From: Saccharina japonica
Taxonomy: Eukaryota > Sar > Phaeophyceae > Laminariales > Laminariaceae
NCBI GenBank assembly: GCA_008828725.1
Contig: MEHQ01000223.1
Location: forward strand, 1 to 64,000
Reading direction: 5' to 3'
DNA: 64,000 nt
The position numbers and the translations under genes were made by a program. Under the pieces are notes generated by a model. That model did not search any database. It was not told where the DNA came from and saw only the letters and a list, made by a program, of their open reading frames with translations. Shown piece by piece: positions 23,901 through 35,900 of the stretch (the first letter of the stretch is position 1; each line of letters starts with the position of its first letter).

Positions 23901-26900
23901 ATATGTAGTGAACTTTGTGTTTACTGTTTTCCATATTGCCGCTGCATTCGCGCAGGACTGAATATGTTGTACCATTCTTTCATTCTTCACTCGTTCATTT
24001 GATTTTTGAGTATCAGGTTTCTACACCGTAGGCATTACTCTAGCTACTGACTTTCATCACGGGGGCGTGTTAGCATATGGACGTTGAGATGCATACGTAT
24101 CTATTGTGATGTGCAGTCACTACGCACTGATACGAGTATATGAGTATCTTAGGCTACATATTCGGGTTATTGCAATATGCGGATAGATTACGAGTTTGTC
24201 TTACTCGTAGTGCGCCACATTGTATGTCCCAAGCATCTTAACCAGGAACGATGCTGAGAACGTTGCTACTCTAGAACGTTACTATAACGTTGCAGAGAAC
24301 ATTACAAAGAACAGTACCGACTACGGTAGAATGTAACTGTCCGTAGCATGGGCATTGTACCCGGATGATCAGGTGCAGGCACCGCCCACCTCGATCACTC
24401 TACTACTCTACTCTACTCTACTCCTCTCCTCTCTTCTCTCTTCTCCTCGTCTCTTCTCTTCTTCCCTTTCCATTGATCTCCCTGAGATCAATCTTCTTTC
24501 CAATATGGCCAAATAAGCGCCTTTTCAAACTATGACTTTTCTTCTTATTCACAAGTGATCTTCGCAGACACTTCGGGGCCACCTCTGCCATCTCTCTCAA
24601 CAGAGACAGAGCCTCGACACACGCGTCATTCTTTCACTCCCGGCCTTGGCTCACTCACCGTTGCGACTCCATACCAACTCCAAGACCTACACCATGGATT
24701 GTCTTATGTTGAACAGTCAATCACACTACCGACACCCTTTACTGCCGCCGATGAAGTCATGAATGTTTCCGTTTGGCTACCCCTTTGAAGTGGACCTACT
24801 TGAATTTCCTCACAACGTACCACGGTCGACGAAACCTTCTGAACAGGCTACGGTTGATCAATGTGAGTGTTCTGATATTGTAATTTGTAGGTTGCCGATG
24901 GCATTCCTCACGCGCACGATATCACTTCCAAACCTTGCAAGCGCTACATCCTCGTTTTCAGAAAGCCGTCGTAATACGAACAAATCACGTATACATATGC
25001 CGGGGAAACGCTGCACTGAAAAGCTTGAGGCCTGACTGAATAAAGATAGTATAGCTGTCGCTAGGAACTCGCGCAGAACCATGGATTGTCTTATGTTGAA
25101 CAGTCAATCACACTACCGACACCCTTTACTGCCGCCGATGAAGTCATGAATGTTTCCGTTTGGCTACCCCTTTGAAGTGGACCTACTTGAATTTCCTCAC
25201 AACGTACCACGGTCGACGAAACCTTCTGAACAGGCTACGGTTGATCAATGTGAGTGTTCTGATATTGTAATTTGTAGGTTGCCGATGGCATTCCTCACGC
25301 GCACGATATCACTTCCAAACCTTGCAAGCGCTACATCCTCGTTTTCAGAAAGCCGTCGTAATACGAACAAATCACGTATACATATGCCGGGGAAACGCTG
25401 CACTGAAAAGCTTGAGGCCTGACTGAATAAAGATAGTATAGCTGTCGCTAGGAACTCGCGCAGAAGAATATTAGTAACTGTCGTCAACTTGTGTGCATTG
25501 GTGGGGGAAAAAAACAGGAAATAACGTAGACGACGTGCCCCGAAAACCCCCTCTACCTCCTATTAGGCGGTACACGCGCATGATGGCGCAGGCTTTGGCA
25601 ATGAGCATCTGCTCCACTTGCGTGAGGCCCTGGAGTTCTGGAGAAACACCCCCCGGGTCCATGTCATTTGCGTTGCAGAAAGCCGTTGGCACATTTCTAT
25701 TTCGCTGGCAGCGTTAACAGCTGCTCGATGAAAAGCAATACACTGGAGCATAAGCAGTTGAAATTCGATATTCCTGTGTAGGTACTATCATTACACCAGG
25801 TGTATGTACGGTATGTCTAGTGAAGAAATAAACGAAATTGGTCATAAAACAGAAAGAGCGAGTAGAGCACCAGGTGGGATTGGGACGTGTGAACACAAGA
25901 GTCCCGGGCTCGAGACCGTGTTCACTTCCCTTTTTTTTCGTTAGAGTTGCAGTACGTCTACTATAGAAATAAACGAAAAATTATTTTTCATACAACTTGG
26001 GCGAGTAGAGTAACAGGTGGGATAGAGACGTGTGAATTCAAGAGTCCCGGGTTTGAGACCGTGTACGATCCCTACTTCTTCTTATTTTAGAGTGCAACGT
26101 AGGATACATATGAAATTATGATAATATGTCAGAGTACAACGTAGTATTCAGATACAATTATGAGAATTTGATCAAAATTGCTGACAGAAAAGCGCACACA
26201 GAATCAACTGTTTGATCAGGCAAGAAAACGCTCGAGGCTATTTTATGAGAGGTCCTTATCACGAGAGACTTCGTCAAAATTAAAGAACTCTCGTGATAAT
26301 AGTACGCTCGTCGCTGCTAACTAATGCTGGGCACGCACTGAATACGACTATAGTGTCATATTTGACACAAACCACTACAAGTACAGTTTAGTACTATTGT
26401 ACTGTATATATTGCGTATCTCTCACCTCCGTCGTACGCTGAGTTGTGACAAAAATAGGAGGTTCCTTCAATGCTGAGATTCGAATTGCTGACATAAACTG
26501 CCCCACCTGCAGGAGGGCCAAACGAAGATAAGTGGGCTTTTGGCGTGGTAGCTAGCGCTTCGCCATTTACTGGTGCCGGTCGTAGGTGTCGGAAGGAGAG
26601 GAGAGAGTCGATACGTTTATTACAAGGAGCCCATGTAAAATAACGCGAACGCTGTTGGACACATGTGGTGTTCAAAGCGAGTAGCAACGGTACGCATCAC
26701 AAAGCCAAACCGTGTCCACAAGGAGCGTGTGATACACCGACCTAGGTCCCATCCAAGAGAACAATAGCGCGGACAACAAGGCGTTACTCTATTATCCCGA
26801 AGGGAAAAGTATATTGTGGCGTTACAATATATACTTTTCCCGTCGTAAGGCGGGCCTGAAGTTTGCAGTGATGGAACAAACGTGTACTGGATATTCTAGG

Positions 26901-29900
26901 TTACAACGTAGCAACATATATCATACTTTGGCATCAAGGCACTCAGCACGACTCAACACGACATGTGACGCATGAGTACATACCGGTATAACTCAAGCAA
27001 TCGAACCGTCGGTTTAATGACCATGTTCGGGTGTTTGACGGTAATACGAGGTTGTGAACTACATCACGATCGATAGTTTTAGCTTTAGTATACCTGGTAG
27101 GTAAACCACGTCAGTATCGCCAGTGCCCTGCCGAGCCGCTCGTATCTAACATACCTAGTAGTTGATAGGGAGCACGCGCACTACGAAGCATATGTACTCA
27201 ATTTACAAATTCAAATAGCAGGAGCATCGAACTGTACTAAAGACCACTCAATAGTTGTAAATGCAAAATACAATACCATGCAATCTACTTACTACGTGGT
27301 ACTTGCCAATCAGTCAGTCAATACGCGGCGTGACTACTTGTTCAGTTACTCGTTCATAAGTTACTACTCGGTGTTCGGTAAGTAGCAAGCGTAATTAATT
27401 CAAGAGGGGTGGCCTTTTCCCTGACGACGACAGCCACACAGAGAAGCTCGGAACTTCCACGAACGAACGGAAACCCAACGACAAGCAATTTGGTTGTGAG
27501 CTGGTGCGTATAATGACCCGAATGGTATATCATTCATAGAACGGGAATCTCCTCGATATGGCCAATAAGAGGTACTACCACTCGGTCGCCGTTTGGGCTT
27601 GTCCTTCTCGTTTTCCCACAGAGAAACTCTGTTTAACATCACGCTTTTAAACGCGACACTGTTGTGTTGAGCCAACGTTGGGAGCTCGCGTCAATGCTGT
27701 TGGTTGTTACAACATAGCTACAAAGTTACATTAAAATTACTGGCATTAGAGGAGTACATCTAACATTGCGTGAGTAGGCCATTTACAGTACGAGTGCTGA
27801 GCGTTGAACGTGCGCCTACTGCAATATTACTTCATTATGTATGACTTCGACCTTGACCAGGATTGTTTATTGAAGCAGTACCTGGTGTAGCAGATCCTAA
27901 GATGGCAGGTGCAAATCGCTACCCGGACTGCAAGCCCACATGATACATGGCCCGTCGTGTGTTAGTGCACATTCGAGGGGACAAGGAAAACTTTGCACAA
28001 ATAGAGACGTACAGGTGACTCGATACTTCGACGAGTTTCCGATTACAAGCCCAAAGGTCGTCTTCGCCCCCTTTGACGTTAGGGTATGCGTACACCACAA
28101 GCATATGTTGATATACTCTCTATGTTTCTGACCTCCGGGCCATTTGGCTGAGTTGTTAGTGAAGGAGATGTTGCCGCCGACTTGGATACTTGATTCCTTT
28201 GCATACACTGCACCTGTGGGCGGTCAAAGAAGATAACGATTGTTCTTAGACCAAGGCAGTAGAACAATAGGAGTATGCCCTGCAATCGTTGATGATACCT
28301 ACAGCAGTCGACACAGATAAAAAACGACGTATGCCCGATACATGCCGCCTTGCACGGGGTGGTCGTGACCAAATCAATCGTGTCCAGGAGGCATTGGGCG
28401 AATTCCAACGCTAGCAGCAAATACCACAGGCTATGCACGAATGTCTGCCCCAGTGAAATATATATATATATATATGTATATGTATATCCAATGGACCCGT
28501 GCGAACGGCTACGAAACTTTGAGCTATCGATATCGATAGACAGTTAAAACGGTCCTATGGAGGGAGAAGGTCGTCTCAAGAGTCTGTCCGACAACCTCGA
28601 ACAACCCCATCAACAATCATGCTTCCTAAGCTGGCTCAGAGAGTTACGAATGCCGTATGTGAAGCAACACATATATATACACGAGCTATACAACATCACC
28701 GGCGTGCAGCAGCCCCCGGCGCCTTGAAAATATCGTATACGACGACAGAAAACGAGCGAAGCCTCATGTGTGTTACCTGGCCGTGATGGTTGTTGTCGGC
28801 ATCACGTGGGCGCGAGGTGGATTTAAGTCGACTGCACCTTCGGATGCAAACTGGCGTAACAGTCCGAACAACGGAAAAACAACGGAAAAACAGTGTCCTC
28901 GTGTGTTGTCTGCCTTTCGAAAGCTTCGGTTAACTTCAAGGTGGGCCTGCCGGGGATGGCAGTGCAATCCACGATGAAGGCGGAGCTCGTGTCCGCAGCG
29001 CTAGTGACGAAGAAAGCGGCGTTCTGCTCTAACACGCTAAAGGACCTGAGATTCGGCATGCGCATCGGCAGCGCACCACTTGATATCGACATCACCTCGG
29101 CTCGACAGACAGCCGGAAATTAGGCATACACCTTACGTGTTAAGCAGGGGCTCTAATATAATTGTCCATCCAAGAGTTAGTCTAGGAAGGTAGAATCACA
29201 GTCCAATACTTGAAGATGGAGGGCCCGATTGCTGACATTAACACCACGAATCTCAGTTCTCAAAGAGAACGCTACCTCCTCAAGTTTATCAGCAGACTCA
29301 AGGCCTGAACATGACAAGTCTAGATAACCGAAGACTAGGTGGTTGGGTTGTTTGTCCTAATATCTTGGTTTACGCAAAGGGCCGAGTTACGTGGTTTAGC
29401 ATCGCGGATTCCGAAGGGGTGATACCATGCCTACTAGCGCAACGCTGTTTGGTTCTATAGAACACGCTACTGAGTTATTAACCCTCTATTTTCAGGACAT
29501 CTATGTTTTAAGTGAGATGTGTTGTATCGAATGATACTTCATTGCCATTGACAAGTTGCAAAGTTCTACATCCATTACAATGGCATTCCACTGAGCAAGC
29601 TTGAAGGTTTTGGAATCCTTATCAGTGTTCTAGTGAAATATCGCTGTTTCTAAAAAGGACTGGTGAGCGTTAGCAATGAGCGGCACTGTAGTACTCAGTT
29701 CATCTCTTCTCACAAGTATTGGTGATTGTTGTCTATAATCGGCACTTTCCTCATGACTTAATCGCTCCCAACGAGTGCCGGTGGTCGTTCTTTGATCCGC
29801 ACGTTGATCATGTTTCGATCGATCTGAGGTAGGTATCATTTTATCATTGCGATTTCCATCGAGGGTTTTATTTTAAGACATTGGCAGTATATAGTTCGAG

Positions 29901-32900
29901 GTGCCAATGCTTCATGCGCTGGGGCTCACCCACGTACATCGAATTATGGTTACCGTAAAGTTTCCAACACCCTCAACAAGTTGTTGTAGTCGACGAGTGG
30001 CAGCGACAAGCTGTCCATAGCCGGTGCTGTTAGAGGCTACGCGTATCAGGATTGAGGAACTGGAATGTTTGCGCACACCCCACGTTCAATCGTCAAACTA
30101 CTCCTGAAGGTATCACAGTTCATCGTCCGAAGCGTTTATTTCTCTCAAGCCTGATTTTTCAAGACTCATCAGTTCTTCGTATTCGAGGTGCGCAGCGTGT
30201 CCGCTCGGCCAGGTAAACGACTGCGATGGCCAATATTTGCGGCCTACGGTAGAGTTAGTGTCATCGAATATTCTAAATAGGGACGACACCACATTCTCCC
30301 CGGGTAGCGCTGGCTCCGAACCCCAGCCATTCAACAAATCAGCCGGTGGGGCTGGGGTTCCCAAACCGTGCAGGGCGGAATCGGCTGGTGCTACGGTAGG
30401 GAAACTAACCCAATTTTCATCACCGAGTGTATTGCACTCGTATGTTGGTGAAGAGCAGCTAACACTGCCATGGCGGTGCGTATCGAATTAGGAAATAAAA
30501 ATAATATAAAAATACCGGAAATTCGCAAACAGAGTCAACCCGTCGAGTGGCCCTGAGCAGCCGACAATTAAATATCTGAAAGCGACGCCCCTACCGTCGC
30601 ACCAGTCGAGTTACCCTGGGGAACCATTTTTGGAGACCCCTGTGATTTGGAGTTGCAGATATATTAGAGGATTTCTCACCTGAGGATAGGACCATATCCT
30701 CTCGCTTTGGTGCAACGTCCGTGATCTCCAGACAAGCGATATTGAGTCAGTGGGGTCGGGGTTTTCACGATATGGGGGCGGGGTATCGCAGCTTTCGTTC
30801 CCGATTTTTGAGCAGTTATAGATGTCTGGGCGTACTTAGGATCCGGGAATGAGACCCCTCCTTCCCCGGGTGGCGCTGGCTCACGCTGGCTCTATGGGTT
30901 ATAGAAAACGCCAGCAGGTTCTGAAATTTATTTTGTCAATGGGTAGACGTAAAAGTGACCGATATCATGTCGAGTTTGTTTCGATATTCTAAGCCAACAA
31001 CATTCACTGTCTTTGTAGCTGGGCGGTTGCCTCGGGATACAACTGTTTTTCTCTACTGCTGCCCCCTGCCTCTGCTTCTGCTGCTTCTGCTGCTGCTGCG
31101 GGTATGCTGTGGCTTTGCTGCTGATTTTGTCCTGTTGCTGGTGCTGCTTGTTGGGCTGACTGTGTTTTTCCGCGCTGCTCGACTGTAACCCCGCCGCCTC
31201 ACAATCTACTGCAATGTAATGCAGTGCTGCCTGACTACAATCCTGCTGTCTTTCAATTGCCAGGAATTGCTAATGCGAATGCTAATGCTCAGCGTGCGAC
31301 GGCCAAGACTCGGCCGGGCACGAGACCCGGCGTTCCACTGGTTGTGGCGCCCAGCCTCTCTACCCATGGGGAAAGGCAGGGCTGAAGCCCTCTGGGTCGC
31401 AAGCCTGGGATTCCACACAGGCTAACAGCACTTTACACAAATTATTTGAATATTCATAGGTGGTTTCCCGATATGACTCAAAACCTCTTTTTTCTATCAA
31501 ATCGAATTGAGTCCAATGCAAAAAAATAAACTGGGTTAATGTTTTTTCTTCGTTAACACAGGCATTTACTGAATTGTCGGTGATATTTGCATTGATGATA
31601 CCCTCACACAGACCAGCGTCAAACAACAGCGAGAGCCATCCCGTAGTATCCCTCGTAGCGAGTAAACCCTAACAGCGAGAGCCATCCCGTAGTATCCCTC
31701 GTAGCGAGTAAACCCTAACAGCGAGAGCCATCCCGTAGTATCCCTTGTAGCGAGTAAACCCTAACCATATGCTGTGTGTGGAATCACGTCATATCCCGTT
31801 GCTTCCAGCTCTCACAGCCCTAAAGACCAGAAACACACCATATGGCTATCCCTAACTCTCACTTCAACCAGCAACGCAATCAATTCCTGGAATCGGGGAA
31901 TGGCTTCTGGTGTCACCGTACGACGTAGCAGATAATTTTGCTCGCCTACTACTGTGCAAACAAAAACGTTATTGTTTGTCGTGAGTACCAGTATCCGATT
32001 ATTCATTGCGACAGGTATTTCTCGAACATTGTTTATTTTTGTCATTGTGAATTGCCGTTTGCAGGAATTGTTTTACTGCTTGCGGATCTTAGGTTCGCCG
32101 GCGTCCACCCTTAAGGTCACCGGTGGGGCCCCCTCGCACAATAAAGTAAAGCACTGCTAAACACTGAACAAAAGCCTGTAGAGAAAAACCGTGAAACAAT
32201 AAAAACTAAATGTACCCATTAGAAAGAGATGATCCAAGACTTTGACGTAAATGCCTAGTCGTAACACTCACCCGCCTGGGCAGTGTTTACCCAATATCTG
32301 TACCAGGTTTATGTTAAACAGAAAACTCTCCGGTGTTGTCGTTGTTGTTGTTGTTGTTGTTGTAGGTCGATTTCGTGGTCACTTCAGATTAGTGTGGGAC
32401 TCGCGGGTGCGCCATCTGGGGAGTTTCGGCAACATATCTCCACGTGAGTGCTTGGGCATGGGTTCAAACTAGGGGGAAACGGCCCTCTGCCGTCGCGTCG
32501 GCGCGCACTCGGCCGGGCACGAGCGAAAGGAGGACGCGGTGTGTTTTTTCTTGAGGGGAATCCCTGAATGTAAGAATGTAAGGGGCGTTTCACCCTTGGC
32601 ATGAAGATTCGAACGCGTATTGTATTGCCGCACACCAAGTCATGCGACAGAAAGAGTTGTGCGTACGGCGATCTACATCGTGCAAGTACGAGAACGAGCG
32701 ACACAAGGGGCAGCGTGCCGAACGCGCGCCAGGGGTCAGGGGACACAGGGGCAGAGGCGGGGACAAGCTTCGGTTGGGTCGAATCAGTGTCGCGGTGGTC
32801 GTGAGCGGGGCCTTGCACGTACCGAGGCCTCCACGAGCGAGCTGCGCAACGTTTCTGAAGGAATTCCGAGATTCATAAACAAACGACTGGCCGGGGGTAG

Positions 32901-35900
32901 GGGGACATGTTTTTTACATGGCGGATGACAAAAACGGACAAAAAGGGGTACATGCCCTCCCTAAAATGTTTTAGCTTGTTCGCACGTACCCTATATATAC
33001 ATGCCCCCCCCGTTTGGCACACCCACCAAAGAAAGCCTACGATATAACGCCTTTTTGAAGAAAGCCTACGATACAAAGCCATTTTGTTCTTAATGAATCT
33101 ATACAAAACCAAGACATACATTCGGTTCCACACTATTTACGAGGGACACGATACACACAATAGATAGGTTGTTCGTGGTATGGGGGGGACTAGTGAATTC
33201 ATTCAGCGAAAGAGGTATGACGCTATTTTAAGTACAGACTGCCCTGCGGTCAGTACTACGTACACTATATACTGCGGTTGTACGGTGTTGTTCTGTTATG
33301 TACTGGTGTACTGTGCTGCTATAAAACGGTCAGTACTACGTACAGTCTGTACTACCGCTGGTGTACGCTTTTGTTCTGCTTTGTACCAGTTGTGTGCTGC
33401 TGTGCTGTTTGCTGTAGAACATCCTTATTATGTAATGCTGCTCGGCATCAGTAGTATAGTAGTGATGACGTTATTTGGATCTGCAAGGAAGGGCAGCCAT
33501 TGTTGTGTTTGCATCGCGAAACGAAAGTGCTTAGCAGCAGGACTTTTTGTTTTATCGTTTCGGAGCTCTTGTTTGGTATCTACACTCCGGTGTCACCGAA
33601 TAGGACACTACGGACGGACGAACTAGAGGCCCAGGTAGGTTCGCCAATAATGAATAGTGCTCGGCGTACTGGTCGAAAATCTGAGTTAAAACAGTATCAG
33701 CATCAGCAGCCGGAGAAGCTGACATTTTCCGAATTCGTATTTGGTACCAGAGGTATGAGGAGTCGGTTTTTAGTATGAGGCACTGCTCATGACGAAAACT
33801 ACTTCGGGACGATTCTTCTCCTGAGACTAACATCTTGCCCATGACCTGCGCTCTCTTCGTTTGCTCACAGAGAGTAGGTCTGAGCATCAGAACTGGAGAA
33901 ATGTCGTTGTCGGTAGGGAGTCATAAAATGTCGAAATTATACCAGGAATGGTATTACAACCAAACAAGAAGAACGCCTTTGTTTTTAGGCTGCAGTACGC
34001 TCACCTTGTTTGTCCGAAGGGGCCCCTTAAATTCAAACTATGACGGCTCCGCCATTGGGACGGAGCGGCAGACTGTAAACGCTAGGTTTATAGAATACTT
34101 GACAGCCGAGAATTAGAGTTCAAGAGGTAGCACCGTTTCCGCACGGTATGATTGATAGACAGCTGCACGACCTTGCACTGGCGAGGACAGTTCTCGGTCG
34201 TCTCTCCCCTGTCAGCAAATCGCCCCCGGTGACCGGGTGTAGTTCCCTTGTACAAAGCTCGACAGATGGTGTCCACCGTACGATCGCCGGTTGATCAACA
34301 GACAAAGGGCACACATTCCGGGCTTGGCTGACCAATCAAGCGACTACCTCTCGTCTGACACTCATGATTGCAACCGGAACCTCGTGCTTGCTTGCGCCCG
34401 ACCTGGGGATGCTGACCTGAAAGTGGTGCATTTCTCAAAAGGAATTGCTACGTGTAGGTCCCTTTAACCACCAAAACCAACCATACTATATTTCAGTCCC
34501 CGGTACAAACAAGCCTCGTGATCTCTGCCAATTAACCCTGTTTTGTTCGTTACTCCGGTAGCGGAGGCTGTTACTTCGCGTACGTACAAAATTGCCCTTC
34601 TCTGTAAATGAGTTTCCTTCACCAGTACAAGGTGCATACTCGTACCTCTGTTGCATGAAAAATGCCGAGGAGTATAGCCGCATACGAGGTGCGTGCAACT
34701 ACCTGTCACTCCCACGAAGGTATGCGTAGTCAGGTGCATACGGATGGTAGTTGCCGCTGCGATGGGTTCGATGCCATCGACGGCTCAGCTGCCTGAACTG
34801 ATTGAAATGCGCTTGCCACTCGAAGTGATAAACGTCCTTCTCGTACGTACGCGTTTGTGACGTCGAAAGGAATCCAACCAACTTTCTTGAAATCGAGGAA
34901 AATTGTGAGGGGTAAAAGTGGAGACATTTGCATGCCTACAAATGGTAGCTCCGGTCATGCTATTTGCAAAGGACGCAATCACTAACGCTAAGTCATGTCA
35001 GTACTTAACAGCCATAGTATAGCAGGTACCTCGTATGATGTAACGGGTGTGGCAGCAGCAAAAACAACGAAACAGTTTCTGGACAGCCATACCACAAATA
35101 ATACCGCTGTGAACAATGAACATTCTCACCTCCGGCACTCCCGGCCGAGCTTTTGTGAAAGGAGATATTGGCGTGGATCTTTGTTGACGAAAAAGAAGTC
35201 GTGTAGATGGCACCTGCGGGTCAGATAGTGCGGTTGTGATTGTCCTCAGCCCCCCAACGAAACACGAAGACTGATCGTTCACTACTCCGCAATCCAGCTT
35301 ACGATATATACCCCTAACAAGTATACAGTATGTTCTAACATCAAAGGCACTGATACAGGTCTGGCGAGTTGTTCACTTGGGAAATATGTCTGACACTGGT
35401 GCACGATTCACGTTAGGCGCTTTGCCCGCAGTCGCCCACGGGAGCCGAGATCTGCCAGCAGCTACAGCTAGCCCTAATAGGGAACCCAAACATGCACCGA
35501 GATACAGCCACAAACGTCTGCCCAAAAGCACGTGGCACCCGACTAAACGATCGAGCCCGACAGAGCAGGAAACCGTCGTGAACTTGTCGACGCCGACCTT
35601 CTCTGCACTCTTGAAATAAACGTGAGCTCAGATATTTGGCAAACAGGCGTTGTTTGGCGGAGTGAGAACGGGTAGATTTCTTACAGTTTCCATTAGACGG
35701 CATGCGCCTACGCTACACACAATTGTACTGTTTTGCAAATTATAGGTTACATGCTTATTAAAAGTCTTCTTTTTTACGGTGCGCTAACCCTCTGAGAAGT
35801 TATGCTAGTAGACATACAGTACTACCTTGTACGATATATTCGATCTCAACGAGGAAATGTACTTTATTTCGCTAACAATCCCGCGGGTGTTGGGGGTATT

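Larger units (their letters stand above)
20498..24636 (+). mobile_element. Non-autonomous LTR retrotransposon, Copia-like by PBS and TSD
   Basis: Two direct LTRs (571 and 569 bp, both TG...CA) enclose a 3.0-kb interior. The element is flanked by the 5-bp duplication CTCCC at 20493-20497 and 24637-24641. Directly after the left LTR is GGTTATGAGCC (21069-21079), complementary to GGCTCATAACC, the anticodon region of tRNA-Met; a half-tRNA primer of this kind is known for Copia-type elements. A purine-rich GGGGGCG precedes the right LTR (24061-24067). No gag, protease, integrase, reverse transcriptase or RNase H motif was recognised in the internal frames, the longest of which is 182 codons at 22341-22889. 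The element lies antisense to the host gene in its intron. Confidence 0.85.
28214..35129. other. 6.9-kb gap between repeat exons
   Basis: Contains the two possible non-Pmp exons (30113-30472, 30682-30880), the 46-bp and 33.3-kb tandem repeats, a (GTT)n tract and the M2 repeat copy. No Pmp exon was found. It is either a large intron or a gene boundary. Confidence 0.5.

Noticed and set aside
28079..28438. Signal-peptide-like frame MHSLWYLLLALEFAQC as a gene start next to the exon at 28133
   Set aside because: It reads into the repeat exon in the wrong frame, and the acceptor CACAG|GTGCA explains the exon better.
33180..33626. 148-codon plus-strand frame with hydrophobic segments
   Set aside because: Composed largely of the imperfect tandem repeat; no family signal and no splice or start context.
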